Of a stretch of DNA of 64,000 nt, positions 1-9,876 are shown piece after piece (within the stretch, counting starts at the first letter, position 1; every line of letters begins with the position of its first letter). The notes under the pieces are model-generated. The model was not told the DNA's origin. It was given only the letters and a program-made list of their open reading frames with translations, and ran no database searches. This stretch comes from Pantoea piersonii (GTDB taxonomy: Bacteria; Pseudomonadota; Gammaproteobacteria; Enterobacterales; Enterobacteriaceae). Both the position numbers and the translations under genes were made by a program. The stretch lies in assembly GCF_003612015.1 (NCBI RefSeq), contig NZ_RARB01000010.1:39221-103220 (forward strand). The letters run 5' to 3'.

Positions 1-541
1 AGGCTTCCTGATAGGCCTGATAGATGCGCAGCCAGGTCTGCTCTACCGGATTGCCATAGCTTTCAATATGTTTCGGGCGCAGCCCTTCATCTTTTTTGCC
101 GTTGATGTACCACATGCCCTGACGCGCGGGCCACTGCTTCTCATCCAGATTCATCGCCTTAATCAGGCGTTTCAACAGGCGCAGCTGATCTTCGCTGTCG
201 AGGATCTGAAAATCCTGCGGCAAGCCAGCGTCGAGATGGTGGGCGCGCAGCAGACGATGCGCCAGGCCGTGGAAGGTACCGATCCACATGCCGCCCTGGC
301 TGGTGCCAATCAGCTGCTCGATACGGTGGCGCATCTCCGCCGCCGCTTTGTTGGTAAAGGTCACCGCCATAATCGAATAAGGCGAGCAGTTCTCCACCGA
401 CAGCAACCAGGCGATGCGGTGCACCAGGACGCGTGTTTTTCCGCTGCCCGCGCCTGCCAGCACCAGCAGGTTGCCGCGCGGCGCCGCCACGGCTTCGCGC
501 TGTTTGTCATTCAAACCGTTGAGCAGATCAGAAACGTCCAT
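1..541 (-). CDS. uvrD: DNA helicase II UvrD, N-terminal part, cut by window edge
   Basis: UvrD is a superfamily 1A 3'-5' helicase acting in nucleotide excision repair and mismatch repair. The reverse strand reads from an ATG at 541 as MDVSDLLNGLNDKQREAV, then the Walker A region [12 protein letters not shown] and motif Ia [17 protein letters not shown], followed by GTFHGLAHRLLRAH. The frame stays open to base 1, so about 180 N-terminal residues are present and the rest lies outside the window. It is the first gene downstream of the yigB end. A LexA box and a promoter lie just upstream, consistent with SOS induction as in E. coli. A second family member, rep, lies near 29 kb, but the start sequence and the yigB neighbour identify this copy as uvrD. 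Confidence 0.95.
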   Translation of the reverse strand, partial: MDVSDLLNGLNDKQREAVAAPRGNLLVLAGAGSGKTRVLVHRIAWLLSVENCSPYSIMAVTFTNKAAAEMRHRIEQLIGTSQGGMWIGTFHGLAHRLLRAHHLDAGLPQDFQILDSEDQLRLLKRLIKAMNLDEKQWPARQGMWYINGKKDEGLRPKHIESYGNPVEQTWLRIYQAYQEA

Positions 542-620
542 AAGCACCGTTCACTAAAGAAAACAAAAAGCGAACCCTGAATCATTCGGCTTGCAGCAAG
601 GCGCATGACTCAGGGTACGA

Positions 621-636
621 CTGGATAAATCTACAG
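621..636 (-). promoter_or_regulatory. LexA (SOS) box upstream of uvrD
   Basis: On the minus strand the sequence CTGTAGATTTATCCAG fits the LexA consensus CTG-N10-CAG exactly, with a mostly A/T core. It begins two bases after the predicted -10 hexamer and lies about 80 bases before the uvrD ATG. E. coli uvrD has a LexA box in the equivalent place, so SOS repression is a well-supported inference. Confidence 0.85.
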
Positions 637-638
637 CC

Positions 639-666
639 ATTATAACAGTGAGGTCAGGGATGCCAA
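639..666 (-). promoter_or_regulatory. Sigma70 promoter of uvrD
   Basis: On the minus strand a TTGGCA -35 hexamer (661-666) is followed by a 16-base spacer and a perfect TATAAT -10 hexamer (639-644). The promoter lies inside the last codons of yigB, so uvrD can be transcribed on its own although it follows the dapF-yigA-xerC-yigB operon on the same strand. The LexA box starts just downstream of the -10. Confidence 0.75.
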
Positions 667-1356
667 TCGCGAAATTTCCACATGCGGCACCAGACGCGCA
701 TCGGCAATGTGCATCAGGTTGCCGCCGCGCAGATTGATCCAGCACGCCTGCATACCGCAGCGCAACGCGCCAGCCACATCGGTGGTCAGATCGTCGCCCA
801 CGTGCAGGATCGCTTCCGGCGGAAGGCCGAGACGCTGCGCGGCGAGATGGTACATATCCTGATAAGGCTTCGCGCGGCCGTCCGGCCCGGCGCGCAGCGC
901 GAACTGAAAATAGTCGGCGATCCCGAGCTGTTCCGGACGCGCATTGCCGTTGGTGATCGCCACCAGCGGGACTTTTTCGCCGAGCGCTTTGAGCGTCTGA
1001 TGCGTCTCTTCCGGCATCTCCACCTGGCTGCGCCAGTGATGGAATACGCTCATGATCTCTTCAGCGCCGGTCGTCGCTTCCTGCGCCGAAAGACCGACGT
1101 TCAGCAGCGCCAGCTCGACCGAGCGTCGACGCCACTCTGAGACGTCGTGGTAAATATCCGGCTCGCGTGCCAGCAATTCGTCGCGCAGCTTCTGATAGTC
1201 CAGCGGCGTAAATTCGCGCAGCGACGGATGCCAGGCCTGCAGCGCCGCGTGCGCTTCAGCGGTGGTTTTGCGGATCACGGGATAGTTGTCGTAGAGCGTA
1301 TCGTCGAGATCGAAAGTGATAGCCTTAACGGCGCGTAACGGACGGTAAAACTTCAT
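640..1356 (-). CDS. yigB: HAD-family phosphatase YigB (flavin pathway phosphatase)
   Basis: A 238-residue haloacid dehalogenase-family hydrolase. The nucleophile motif [10 protein letters not shown] sits near residue 16, motif II in VAITNGN, and the distal acidic motif in [14 protein letters not shown]. coli YigB has the same length and architecture. It dephosphorylates FMN and 5-amino-6-(5-phospho-D-ribitylamino)uracil, a riboflavin-pathway intermediate. The start overlaps the xerC stop by four bases, indicating translational coupling in the dapF-yigA-xerC-yigB operon. The in vivo substrate is inferred from the family. Confidence 0.93.
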   Translation of the reverse strand: MKFYRPLRAVKAITFDLDDTLYDNYPVIRKTTAEAHAALQAWHPSLREFTPLDYQKLRDELLAREPDIYHDVSEWRRRSVELALLNVGLSAQEATTGAEEIMSVFHHWRSQVEMPEETHQTLKALGEKVPLVAITNGNARPEQLGIADYFQFALRAGPDGRAKPYQDMYHLAAQRLGLPPEAILHVGDDLTTDVAGALRCGMQACWINLRGGNLMHIADARLVPHVEISRLASLTSLL

Positions 1357-2255
1357 TCGTTCTTTCCTCGTTTGGCGCGGGGATGCGCAGCATCATACAC
1401 CGTCGCCAGATGCTGGAAATCGAGATGGGTATAGATTTGCGTCGTAGAGAGGTTGGCGTGGCCCAGCAGCTCCTGCACTGCGCGCAGATCGCCGCTCGAC
1501 TCCAGCAGATGGGTAGCGAAGGAGTGACGCAGCTTGTGCGGATGGATGTGGCTGGCGACGCCCTGTTTGACGCCCCATTCGGCGAAACGCTTTTGCACGT
1601 TACGTGCCGAAATCCGGCGTCCGCGGCTGGAGAGAAACAGCGCGTCATCCTCGCCGCCGAAACTGGCGCGCAGCGGCAGCCAGCGCTCCAGCCAGGCAAC
1701 GGCGGTGCGGCCGATCGGCACGCGACGCTCCTTGCTGCCTTTTCCCACGACCCAGACTTCGCCCGCCTCAAGATCGACGTGACGGCAGTCCATATTGACT
1801 AGCTCCGACAAACGCAGCCCGCCGCCGTACATCACCTCCAGCATCGCGCGGTCGCGCACCGCCAGCGGATCGTTGAGGTCGATCTCCAGCAGCTGATTGA
1901 CCTCATCGACGTCGATATTCTTCGGCAGGTGACGCGCGTTGCGCGGCGTGGTGACGCCTTTAGCGGGGTTAGCGGAGAGCCGACCCTGGCTGACCTGCCA
2001 GTCGAGAAAACTGCGCAACGCCGACAGGCGCAGCGCGAGGCTGCTGGCGCCTAAACCAGCGCGGCGGCTGCGTGACGCCATGCTGCGCACCTGCGCAGGC
2101 TCCAGCTTCGCCCAGTCGTCCAGCTTCATCTCTTCGGCCATCGTCGTCAGCGCCGCCAGCTGGCGCGCATAATTCTCCTGCGTCAGCGGGCTGAGCTGGC
2201 GCTCAACCTTGAGGTAGCGCAGAAATTCGTCGACGACCGCCTGGAGCGCGTTCAT
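1353..2255 (-). CDS. xerC: Tyrosine recombinase XerC
   Basis: A 300-residue site-specific recombinase that acts with XerD at dif to resolve chromosome dimers. An N-terminal SAM-like DNA-binding domain covers about residues 1-95. All six catalytic residues of the family are visible at the E. coli positions: R148, K172, H240, R243, H266 and the nucleophile Y275 (in TTQIYTHLD). Its ATG overlaps the end of yigA and its stop overlaps the yigB start, so the three genes are translationally coupled. Confidence 0.97.
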   Translation of the reverse strand: MNALQAVVDEFLRYLKVERQLSPLTQENYARQLAALTTMAEEMKLDDWAKLEPAQVRSMASRSRRAGLGASSLALRLSALRSFLDWQVSQGRLSANPAKGVTTPRNARHLPKNIDVDEVNQLLEIDLNDPLAVRDRAMLEVMYGGGLRLSELVNMDCRHVDLEAGEVWVVGKGSKERRVPIGRTAVAWLERWLPLRASFGGEDDALFLSSRGRRISARNVQKRFAEWGVKQGVASHIHPHKLRHSFATHLLESSGDLRAVQELLGHANLSTTQIYTHLDFQHLATVYDAAHPRAKRGKNE

Positions 2256-2956
2256 GAGCGTTCTACCCAGCGCGACAGCAGCTCCGGCATCATCTGCGCC
2301 AGATGCTGCAACAGCAGCGTGCCCATACCAGCCTGATAGTGCTGGCTGTCGCGGCTGCTGAAAATCAGCACGCCCAGTTCGCCGCGCTCGCCCATAAGCG
2401 ACATCGCAACCGAACCGATCGCCTTGGCCTGCGGCAGCAAGAGCAGCAGTTCGGGACCGTTCAGGCTGCCGAGAAAATGGTGTTGCTGACCGAAACGCTG
2501 GATGCGCAGCGGTTCAAACGCCTGACGCGACAGGCTGAGCTGCACGAACTCAGAGGGTGCGCCCAGTCGCCACTGGTCGGCGAAGAGGCGCAGGTTAGCA
2601 CCAGCCAGACCCAGCTCGCGCGCCCAGCGTTGCAGGCGATTAAGCATCTCCTGCAGCGAATCGGCCGCCGCCAGATGTCCCTGCAGCGCCAGCAGCCGAT
2701 CGAACAGCTCATGGTTAGCGCTGGCCTGTTCCATCAGCAGTGTGATCTCTTCCTCCAGCCGCTGAATATGGTTGCGCTGGCGCGCCATATGCCACTCTAC
2801 CAGCGACACGCTGCCGCGCACCGGATGCGGCACCGCCATCTGTTCGACCTGGCGGGCGTTGCGAATAAAGAAGTCAGGATTTTGCTGCAGATAATCGTTA
2901 ACGGCCTGATCGTCCAGCAGGAGAGTATTATCAGCCTGCTCTTCGATATTTTTCAT
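2252..2956 (-). CDS. yigA: DUF484 family protein YigA
   Basis: A DUF484 protein of 234 residues, close to the E. coli YigA length. The start is placed at the ATG reading [19 protein letters not shown], which overlaps the dapF stop as ATGA; the frame stays open further upstream but that part overlaps dapF. A predicted helical, partly coiled segment ([21 protein letters not shown]) near residues 70-90 is followed by a GAF-like C-terminal half. The function is unknown. It is conserved between dapF and xerC in many gammaproteobacteria. Confidence 0.9.
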   Translation of the reverse strand: MKNIEEQADNTLLLDDQAVNDYLQQNPDFFIRNARQVEQMAVPHPVRGSVSLVEWHMARQRNHIQRLEEEITLLMEQASANHELFDRLLALQGHLAAADSLQEMLNRLQRWARELGLAGANLRLFADQWRLGAPSEFVQLSLSRQAFEPLRIQRFGQQHHFLGSLNGPELLLLLPQAKAIGSVAMSLMGERGELGVLIFSSRDSQHYQAGMGTLLLQHLAQMMPELLSRWVERS

Positions 2957-3777
2957 AAATGAATAAACCCATCGTAAACGTGTGTGGCGGGTCCGGTCAT
3001 AAACAGCGGCTGACCGGCTCCTTTCCAGGCGATATGCAGCATGCCGCCCGGCAGATCGACGCGCACCTTCGGCGCCAGAATGCCCTGCTGAACGCCGCAG
3101 GCTACCGCGGCGCAAGCACCGCTGCCGCACGCCTGGGTTTCGCCCGCGCCGCGCTCGTAGACGCGCAGGCGAATATGCTCTGACGACACCACTTCCATAA
3201 AGCCGACGTTGACGCGTTCGGGAAAGCGCTCGTGGCTTTCCAGCGCCGGGCCCAGCGTTTCGACCGCGGCGGTCTGCACGCTGTCGACCTGGATCACGCA
3301 GTGCGGATTGCCCATGGATACCGCACCGAACATCACCGTCTGTTCAGCGACGCGCAGCAGATAGAGGTTTTCCGCCTTATTGGCGCGGAACGGCACCTGC
3401 TGCGGCTCGAAGTTGGGCTCGCCCATATTGACGCGCACCAGTTCGTCCGGCGTCACGCTCAATACCATGCGGCCGGTTTGGGTGCTGACGCGGATCTCGC
3501 TTTTGTTGGTCAGGCCTTTCAGCCGCACAAAGCGGGCAAAGCAGCGCGCGCCGTTGCCGCACTGCGCCACCTCGCTGCCGTCGGCGTTGAAGATGCGATA
3601 GTGGAAGTCGAGGTCGGGATCGTAAGGCGGTTCGACGATCAGTAGCTGATCGAAACCGATCCCCAGATGGCGATCCGCCAGCCGGCGAATCAGCTCCGGC
3701 GAGAAAAAGACGTTTTGCGTCACGGCATCCACAACCATGAAATCGTTGCCGAGTCCGTGCATTTTGGAGAACTGCAT
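2953..3777 (-). CDS. dapF: Diaminopimelate epimerase DapF
   Basis: Converts LL- to meso-diaminopimelate for lysine and peptidoglycan synthesis in the cytoplasm. The start is at [13 protein letters not shown], giving 274 residues as in E. coli; eight extra in-frame codons upstream are not conserved. Both catalytic cysteines are present: C73 in AQCGNGARC and C217 in [10 protein letters not shown]. It is the first gene of the dapF-yigA-xerC-yigB operon, preceded by lptM 29 bases upstream on the same strand. Confidence 0.97.
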   Translation of the reverse strand: MQFSKMHGLGNDFMVVDAVTQNVFFSPELIRRLADRHLGIGFDQLLIVEPPYDPDLDFHYRIFNADGSEVAQCGNGARCFARFVRLKGLTNKSEIRVSTQTGRMVLSVTPDELVRVNMGEPNFEPQQVPFRANKAENLYLLRVAEQTVMFGAVSMGNPHCVIQVDSVQTAAVETLGPALESHERFPERVNVGFMEVVSSEHIRLRVYERGAGETQACGSGACAAVACGVQQGILAPKVRVDLPGGMLHIAWKGAGQPLFMTGPATHVYDGFIHL

Positions 3778-3806
3778 TTTTTGCTCCGCCGGGTGCGCCA
3801 TTACAA

Positions 3807-4025
3807 TTATTCTGCTGACATGCTGGCGTTGCCGCCGCTCACCAGTCCACGCGTATCCGCCTGCGCCGCTCGCTGTTGCTGCTGCTTTTTCTGCTGCTCA
3901 GCTTGCTGTGGAGTTTGCGTTTTCGGCTGGTTAGCGGGCGGGAAGTAAAGCGGTCCTTTTAGTCCACAGCCTGCCAGGCTCGTCAGCGCCAGCGCCATTG
4001 CCAACAGGCTTTTTACTCTCTTCAT
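3807..4025 (-). CDS. lptM: Small lipoprotein LptM (YifL)
   Basis: A 72-residue outer-membrane lipoprotein. The start is at [20 protein letters not shown], with an AGAAGAG ribosome-binding site just before it. The lipobox LAGC is followed by the diagnostic [10 protein letters not shown] motif and then a Gln/Lys-rich, low-complexity tail. In E. coli this protein, formerly YifL, associates with LptD-LptE and promotes maturation of the LPS translocon. It keeps the conserved place next to dapF. A longer in-frame reading from 4103 is rejected because it would put charged residues before the signal peptide. Confidence 0.9.
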   Translation of the reverse strand: MKRVKSLLAMALALTSLAGCGLKGPLYFPPANQPKTQTPQQAEQQKKQQQQRAAQADTRGLVSGGNASMSAE

Positions 4026-4132
4026 CTCTTCTGCTCTTTTGTCCTTAACCTGGTTGCTTATCATCGCAGTTGAAGATGGAAAAGCAACAGGAAATCCCCG
4101 CAATTCACGTGCGCGCGGTGACAGTTCAGCAA

Positions 4133-4158
4133 GGAAAGGGCCGCGCGGCGAGCGCGGC
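4133..4158 (-). terminator. Probable terminator after cyaA
   Basis: Immediately after the cyaA stop the minus strand forms a GCCGCGC / GCGCGGC hairpin with a five-base loop, followed by CCCTTTCCTT. The U-tract is imperfect, so termination efficiency is uncertain. The gap 4026-4159 between lptM and cyaA holds no gene; E. coli has cyaY here. Confidence 0.45.
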
Positions 4159-4159
4159 G

Positions 4160-6718
4160 TCAGTGTACCTGGTAGCGCGGCTGATAGTCGCCGTTGTCGT
4201 TATCTGGCTGCGTGGCGCAGAGCTGGGCCAGCGTCTGGCTGCGGAACGGGATAACCTGGAAGCGTTCGCCGGTATTTACGATCTGGTAGAACTGCGGCAG
4301 GTTAAAGTTGATAAAGCTGGAGCCGTAGGTAAAACGATCGTGCGAAGAGGAGTAAAAGCGGCTAACGTCGCGCACCAGCTCCTCTTTGCTGCCTTCGCAG
4401 TGGTGATAGACCTCGACGCGGTTGGTTTCATCCAGAATATAGATGTTGAAACCTTGCTCGTCGGTGGTGTCTTCGAAGAAGAACTGAATAATGCCTTCGC
4501 TGGCGTAGCCGTTCACGACCGGCGGCAGGGGCGTTTGGTTCGACTCCACTTTAATCGACAGGCCGTGCAGCTTGTTGTTGGAAATCGCGCCGTAAAACTC
4601 CACGGCATTTTCCAGCTTCTGTACCGAGACGCTCATGCGCTCAAAGAAGAGTCCCCACGTCTGGCCAGCCATGCGCAGCGCCTTAAAGCGACCCGGCTCC
4701 TGACGCGTGCTGGAGAGACGCAGCTCAATACATTCGGAGACGAGCTGCTGAACGCGCGTGCGAATCAGCCCACGCAGATGCTGGCTGTAGCAGAACACTT
4801 CGACCGTGTCCGGCGGCGCGGCATCCTGGTGCATTTTGCCCAGAATAGTTTTTAACGCCTCGATCATCGCCTGCTCGCCGCTGAAGTGCAGCGTGCGCAC
4901 TTCATTCCATGAGTTGCGGTAGAGCAGATCGATGCTGCCGATCAGGCACTGCTGCTGTTGACCGAAGCTAAAGACGTCGAGCTTACGGAAATCGAAATGC
5001 ACCACCTGATTGCGGAAAGCGGAGGTCGGGTCGTGCTCAAGGTTGACGATAATCGCCAGATGACGGATCTCGCATGGGCTGTAGAGCGCTTTCGGCGTTG
5101 GCGCAGGCAGACGCAGCGGGAAGTGAGACGACACGTCGTTCACCAGCTCCTGCAGACGCGCCAGATCGCAAATCTCGTTGCCTTTGATATGCAGACGCGT
5201 CTTGCTGGTCAGCAGGCCGTTGAACCACGCCCAGGCCACCAGCTTATTCAGGTAGCGGTTATACTCCAGCGGCTGATGGCTGATGATTGAGCTCATATCC
5301 GGCGCCTGATTATAGAGATACCAGCCTGAACGGTTGGCGCGACCAGCCGGGACATGAATAAAGGTGAGGTTCTCTTCCGACAGATCGGGTGAAATCTGCG
5401 GGTTGACCAGCGTCACTTTGCCCGGCAGCGCTTCAAAAGCGGCGTACAGTTTACGCGTCAGCACGCCGATATCCTGCGGACTCGCGCTGACGCTTAAATT
5501 GTTGCGGCGGGCAAAACGGATCAGGTTGCGATAGCTCTGCATCATCGCATCCAGCAGTTCGTTGTGCGCCTCGCGCACGCGTTCGATTTTCCAGCCGCCG
5601 CGGTTATCGAGGATCGCCAGTTTCTCCTCGTCCCAGCCCCACTCTTTCACCAGCTGCGACAGGATCTCGCGTCGCCAGCCTGAGCGGCTGCTGTTTTCGT
5701 CGGCGCTCAGCTTCTCGCACACTTTCAGATAGAAACAGCGGCGCACCAGATCGAGACGCGGCTGATCGTCCACGCTGGTCAGATAGTGCGTCACGCGCTC
5801 CAGCATCATGCAGTAAGGATCAAGACCAAAGCTGACGATTTCGCCGTCGTGCAGGCGCTGTTTAATGTCCATCGCCAGCAGCTGCGTGTTGGGATACTCC
5901 CAGCTATACGCTTCCAGCAACAGGGTTTTCAGCACCGCCTTATAGGGTGAGTCGATACTTTTATAGAGCTGCCACAGGCTGGCGCCGAAATACTCTTCCG
6001 CCGACAGCGTGCCGAGTCCGCCAAGATCGAGCCACTCGTTAGGCGTCAGCACGCCCTGCGCATAAAGCGACATCACATAGTCGTCGTAGTGATGTTCTTC
6101 TTCGCACGGCACCATATTCCACAGGATGCGTTTACCCGCCATACGCACGGCGGTGCGATAGAACTCGTCCAGCAGCAGGATATGTTGCGTCGAGCCGCAG
6201 TCTTCTGCGCCGAGGCTGCCGCTTTCATTATGACGGAAGCGGTTTTCATCAATCAGGAAGAAGCTGACTTCCACGCCCATCGACACGCACCACTTCTGCA
6301 ACAGCGTACATTTGCGCTGCAGGTTGAGACGCTCTTCGTTGTCCAGCCAGGATTGATGGCAGACCCAGATATCGAGGTCAGAGACGCTGTTCTGCCCGAC
6401 CGACGAGGTGCTGCCCATGGAGTAGATGCCGGTAATCGGCATTTCGCCGGTGCGCGACACGTCCAGCATCAGCTCATGACCGCCCGCCAGCTCACGCATC
6501 AGCAGAAGCTGGTTTTCTTCAGGCGTGAAGAAGCTGATACCGCGGGGAACGTTACCGTCGAAGTAACCCGGCATCAGCGGATGATGATAATGCAGTAAGG
6601 TCGGCAGCAGACTGTATACGTGCTGGAAAGCAGGTCCCATCGCAGCCAGCGCACGATCGACGCGCAGCTGATTAATGGCATCCAGTCTCTGTTTCAGTGT
6701 CTCAATGTAGAGGTACAA
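4160..6718 (-). CDS. cyaA: Class I adenylate cyclase CyaA
   Basis: Makes cAMP from ATP, the signal for CRP-dependent catabolite control. The start is a TTG at 6716-6718 reading [19 protein letters not shown], exactly the E. coli start, giving 852 residues (E. coli 848). The frame stays open another 68 codons upstream but without similarity. The catalytic N-terminal half contains [19 protein letters not shown], the nucleotidyltransferase-like GS...DxD motif. The C-terminal half is the glucose-regulated region. The rare TTG start limits expression in E. coli, and a CRP site overlaps the promoter. Convergent cyaY is absent. Confidence 0.97.
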   Translation of the reverse strand: MYLYIETLKQRLDAINQLRVDRALAAMGPAFQHVYSLLPTLLHYHHPLMPGYFDGNVPRGISFFTPEENQLLLMRELAGGHELMLDVSRTGEMPITGIYSMGSTSSVGQNSVSDLDIWVCHQSWLDNEERLNLQRKCTLLQKWCVSMGVEVSFFLIDENRFRHNESGSLGAEDCGSTQHILLLDEFYRTAVRMAGKRILWNMVPCEEEHHYDDYVMSLYAQGVLTPNEWLDLGGLGTLSAEEYFGASLWQLYKSIDSPYKAVLKTLLLEAYSWEYPNTQLLAMDIKQRLHDGEIVSFGLDPYCMMLERVTHYLTSVDDQPRLDLVRRCFYLKVCEKLSADENSSRSGWRREILSQLVKEWGWDEEKLAILDNRGGWKIERVREAHNELLDAMMQSYRNLIRFARRNNLSVSASPQDIGVLTRKLYAAFEALPGKVTLVNPQISPDLSEENLTFIHVPAGRANRSGWYLYNQAPDMSSIISHQPLEYNRYLNKLVAWAWFNGLLTSKTRLHIKGNEICDLARLQELVNDVSSHFPLRLPAPTPKALYSPCEIRHLAIIVNLEHDPTSAFRNQVVHFDFRKLDVFSFGQQQQCLIGSIDLLYRNSWNEVRTLHFSGEQAMIEALKTILGKMHQDAAPPDTVEVFCYSQHLRGLIRTRVQQLVSECIELRLSSTRQEPGRFKALRMAGQTWGLFFERMSVSVQKLENAVEFYGAISNNKLHGLSIKVESNQTPLPPVVNGYASEGIIQFFFEDTTDEQGFNIYILDETNRVEVYHHCEGSKEELVRDVSRFYSSSHDRFTYGSSFINFNLPQFYQIVNTGERFQVIPFRSQTLAQLCATQPDNDNGDYQPRYQVH

Positions 6719-7035
6719 GACGTTTCGCCTGATTGTCCCAGTGTTTAAGCAACCTGTTTCCGAAATCCGCCGCTTAATAATCGAAAAAGATGGGCAGATT
6801 ATTGCTGGAAACGTGATCAATCTAACACCTGGCAGATTGACCGTAAAGAAAGTTGCGCTACTTAACAGTTTAGCACGTTCCTGTTCGCTTCCTGCGCTTT
6901 CGGACACCGGTATCCGCTTCATCCTCTTTTAACTGGCGAATCTTCCCGCCTGCCCGGTCAAATAATCCGTTGAAACTGTCAGCCTTCAGCCGACAATGAT
7001 AGGATATTCGGTGAACGATCAAAATGGTTAACAGC
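6719..7035. other. Divergent cyaA-hemC regulatory region
   Basis: 317 bases between the cyaA TTG and the hemC ATG. The cyaA side contains the CRP site and promoter listed separately. The hemC side contains TTGAAA near 6972 and A/T-rich blocks around 7000-7010 that may be its promoter, but no well-spaced -35/-10 pair stands out. No small gene is evident. Confidence 0.6.
6809..6847 (-). promoter_or_regulatory. cyaA P2-type promoter with CRP-cAMP site
   Basis: On the minus strand a TTTACG -35 (842-847 of the 6 kb block) is followed by a 16-base spacer and a TTAGAT -10 (6820-6825). The -10 is embedded in AGGTGTTAGATTGATCACG (site 6809-6830), which matches the known E. coli cyaA CRP site almost base for base. 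CRP-cAMP bound over the -10 represses cyaA in E. coli, a negative feedback loop inferred to be conserved here. Confidence 0.8.
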
Positions 7036-7977
7036 ATGTTAGACAAAATTTTCAGAATTGCTACAAGACAAAGTCCTCTTGCGCTCTGGCAGGCACATTA
7101 TGTCCAGCAACGCCTGATGGCCGCGCATCCGGGCCTGCGCGTTGAGCTGGTGCCTATGGTCACTAAAGGCGACGTCATCCTCGACACGCCGCTGGCGAAA
7201 GTGGGCGGTAAAGGACTATTTGTCAAAGAGCTTGAGCTGGCGATGCTGGAAAATCGCGCCGATCTCGCCGTCCACTCAATGAAAGATGTGCCGGTCGCGT
7301 TCCCCGAAGGATTAGGGCTGGTCACGATTTGCGAACGCGAAGATCCGCGCGACGCCTTCGTCTCGAACCACTACAACTCGCTTGACGAGCTGCCGCAGGG
7401 TGCCGTGGTAGGCACCTCCAGCCTGCGTCGCCAGAGCCAGATTAGCGAACGCCGTCCCGATCTGGTGATCCGCTCGCTGCGCGGCAACGTCGGGACGCGC
7501 CTGTCGAAGCTCGACGCCGGCGAATATGACGCCATTATTCTGGCGACCGCCGGACTGAAGCGTCTGGAGCTTGAAGCGCGCATTCGTCAGCCGTTGCCGG
7601 CGGAAATTTCTCTGCCTGCTGTCGGTCAGGGTGCGGTGGGCATTGAATGCCGCCTCGATGACAGCGAGCTGATCGGGCTGCTGCAGGCGCTCAACCATGA
7701 CGATACTGCCGTGTGCGTCAAAGCCGAACGCGCCATGAACACGCGCCTGGAAGGCGGCTGTCAGGTGCCGATCGGCAGCTTTGCGCTGCTGGAAGGCGAC
7801 GAGCTGTGGCTGCGCGGCCTGGTCGGCGCGCCAGACGGCAGCGTAATGGTGCGCGGTGAACGTCGCGGCCCGCGCGCCGAGGCGGAAGCGATGGGAATTT
7901 CTCTCGCCGAAGAGCTGCTCGGCAAAGGCGCGCGCGATATTCTGCGCGACGTCTACCAGGGGCAGCAGCCGCTATGA
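7036..7977 (+). CDS. hemC: Hydroxymethylbilane synthase HemC
   Basis: Porphobilinogen deaminase: joins four porphobilinogens into hydroxymethylbilane in heme and siroheme synthesis. The start is at [19 protein letters not shown], giving 313 residues as in E. coli. Visible are the catalytic Asp in HSMKD (D84), the arginine-rich substrate-binding stretch [10 protein letters not shown], and C242 in [11 protein letters not shown], which anchors the dipyrromethane cofactor. It is the first gene of hemCDXY, and its stop overlaps the hemD start (ATGA). Confidence 0.97.
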   Translation: MLDKIFRIATRQSPLALWQAHYVQQRLMAAHPGLRVELVPMVTKGDVILDTPLAKVGGKGLFVKELELAMLENRADLAVHSMKDVPVAFPEGLGLVTICEREDPRDAFVSNHYNSLDELPQGAVVGTSSLRRQSQISERRPDLVIRSLRGNVGTRLSKLDAGEYDAIILATAGLKRLELEARIRQPLPAEISLPAVGQGAVGIECRLDDSELIGLLQALNHDDTAVCVKAERAMNTRLEGGCQVPIGSFALLEGDELWLRGLVGAPDGSVMVRGERRGPRAEAEAMGISLAEELLGKGARDILRDVYQGQQPL

Positions 7978-8714
7978 CTATTCTGGTCACTCGCCCGGAG
8001 CCCGCAGCCAGCGCGCTGGTGACTCGCCTGCGCGCGCTTGGCCGCGAGGCGTGGAGCCTGCCGCTGATTGAGTTTGCACCGGGCAGCGACCTTGACCGCC
8101 TGCCACAACAGCTTGCCACGTTACGCAAGGGCGACCTGGTTTTCCTGCTTTCTCAGCAGGTGATCCAGTATGCGCAGCCCGCGCTGGCGCGCCACAACGC
8201 AGCGTGGCCCGCAGACGTGGACTATTATGCAATTGGTCGCAGCACTGCGCTGGCATTTCACACCACCAGCGGCCGTCACGTCGACTATCCGCACGCGCAG
8301 GAAACCAGCGAAGCGCTTATCAACATGGCGGCATTGCAGCGGGTATCCGGTAAGAAAGCGCTGATTTTACGAGGGAATCCAGGACGCGAACTGCTGGCGG
8401 AAACGCTGATCGATCGCGGTGCGGAAGTCTCGTTCAGCCAGTGCTACCAGCGCTGTCAGAAGCACTACGACGGCCCCGTTGAAGGCCGACGCTGGCGTAA
8501 CCGCGGCATCACAACGCTGGTGGTCAGCAGCGGTGAAATGTTACAACAGCTCTTTTCTCTGTTCCCCGCGGTCGATCGCGAGGAATGGTTATTACGCTGC
8601 CGACTGGTTGTCGTCAGCGAACGTTTGGCTACGCTCGCCAGTGAACTGGGCTGGCAGGATATTCAGGTAGCCGATGGTGCCGATAACGATGCGCTGCTGC
8701 GCGCGTTACGCTGA
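7974..8714 (+). CDS. hemD: Uroporphyrinogen-III synthase HemD
   Basis: Cyclises hydroxymethylbilane to uroporphyrinogen III with inversion of ring D. 246 residues, the E. coli length. It starts [20 protein letters not shown], has the two-domain HemD pattern with [13 protein letters not shown] near residue 84, and the C-terminal [13 protein letters not shown]. HemD sequences are poorly conserved as a family, so identification rests on these motifs and on the tight coupling to hemC. Confidence 0.95.
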   Translation: MTILVTRPEPAASALVTRLRALGREAWSLPLIEFAPGSDLDRLPQQLATLRKGDLVFLLSQQVIQYAQPALARHNAAWPADVDYYAIGRSTALAFHTTSGRHVDYPHAQETSEALINMAALQRVSGKKALILRGNPGRELLAETLIDRGAEVSFSQCYQRCQKHYDGPVEGRRWRNRGITTLVVSSGEMLQQLFSLFPAVDREEWLLRCRLVVVSERLATLASELGWQDIQVADGADNDALLRALR

Positions 8715-8738
8715 ACTTAATCATGGGATGTGCCACAG

Positions 8739-9872
8739 ATGACGGAACAAAAAGCGACCTCCGCCACGGTTGAAGAGACTACGCCAGCGGCAGATACTTC
8801 GCCCTCTTCCCGCCAGCAACCGCCGCGCGACAAAAAGAGCGGCGGCATGGTGCTGGGCGCAGTGGCGATTATCATTGCCCTGGCGACCGGCGCGGGTTTA
8901 TACCTTAACGGGAAACATCAGGCTGAACTTCAGGCGCAGGCAAATCAGAGCCTGAGCGATAAGCTGAACGCCTTGCAGCAGCAAGCGAGCAGCGACAAAC
9001 AGCAGCTGGCGCAGCAGCTCAGCAGCGCACAAAACGCGCTGAACGACGCGCGCACCCAGCAGGCCGCCACGGCGAAGGAGCTGGAGACGCTGCGTGAAAA
9101 GGTCGCCACCATCTCTGGCAATGATGTGCACGCCTGGCTGGTGTCGCAGGCCGACTATCTGGTGAAACTGGCGGGCCGCAAGCTCTGGAGCGATCAGGAT
9201 GTCACCACGGCGGCGGCGCTGCTGAAAAGCGCCGATGCCAGCCTGGCCGATATGAACGATCCGAGCGTCACCAACGTGCGTCGCGCGCTGACGCAGGATA
9301 TCAGCACGCTCTCGGCTATCAACCAAATCGATTATGACGGCATTATTCTGAAGCTGAACCAGCTATCGAACGGCGTCGATAATCTGCGTCTGGCGGACAA
9401 CGACAGCGACGACGCACCGATGGACAGCGATGGCGGCGAGCTGACCTCCTCGCTGCGCGAATGGCGTCAGAACCTGGTGAAAAGCTGGCATAACTTTATG
9501 GATGACTTCATCACTATTCGCCGCCGCGACAATACGGCGCAGCCGCTGCTGGCACCGAACCAGGACGTCTATCTGCGTGAGAACATCCGCTCGCGTCTGC
9601 TGATCGCCGCGCAGGCAGTGCCGCGTCATCAGGACGAAATTTATAAGCAGTCTATCGACACCGTATCCAGCTGGGTTCGCGCCTGGTACGACACTAACGA
9701 TCCCGCGACCAAAGCCTTTCTGGCGCAGCTGGACGAACTGAGCCAGCAGAGCATCAATATGAATCTGCCGGATAATCTGGAAAGCCAGCCGCTTATCGAT
9801 AAGCTGATGCAGACACGCGTGCGCAACCTGATCGCGCAGCCTTCCGTCGCCGCTGACCAGCAAGGAGGCTAA
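8739..9872 (+). CDS. hemX: HemX, membrane-anchored protein of the hem operon
   Basis: 377 residues. The ATG at 8739 ([15 protein letters not shown]) is preferred over a GTG three codons earlier because it matches the E. coli N-terminus. A Ser/Pro-rich cytoplasmic tail is followed by one membrane segment ([21 protein letters not shown], about residues 36-56), then a Gln/Ala-rich coiled coil (about 65-125) and a periplasmic alpha-helical domain. It was once annotated as a uroporphyrinogen methyltransferase, but it has no methyltransferase motifs; its molecular role is unknown. Confidence 0.92.
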   Translation: MTEQKATSATVEETTPAADTSPSSRQQPPRDKKSGGMVLGAVAIIIALATGAGLYLNGKHQAELQAQANQSLSDKLNALQQQASSDKQQLAQQLSSAQNALNDARTQQAATAKELETLREKVATISGNDVHAWLVSQADYLVKLAGRKLWSDQDVTTAAALLKSADASLADMNDPSVTNVRRALTQDISTLSAINQIDYDGIILKLNQLSNGVDNLRLADNDSDDAPMDSDGGELTSSLREWRQNLVKSWHNFMDDFITIRRRDNTAQPLLAPNQDVYLRENIRSRLLIAAQAVPRHQDEIYKQSIDTVSSWVRAWYDTNDPATKAFLAQLDELSQQSINMNLPDNLESQPLIDKLMQTRVRNLIAQPSVAADQQGG

Positions 9873-9876
9873 GCGC

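Noticed and set aside
6719..6922. 68-residue N-terminal extension of cyaA
   Set aside because: The conserved TTG start with the E. coli N-terminal sequence and the overlapping CRP/promoter region place translation start at 6718.
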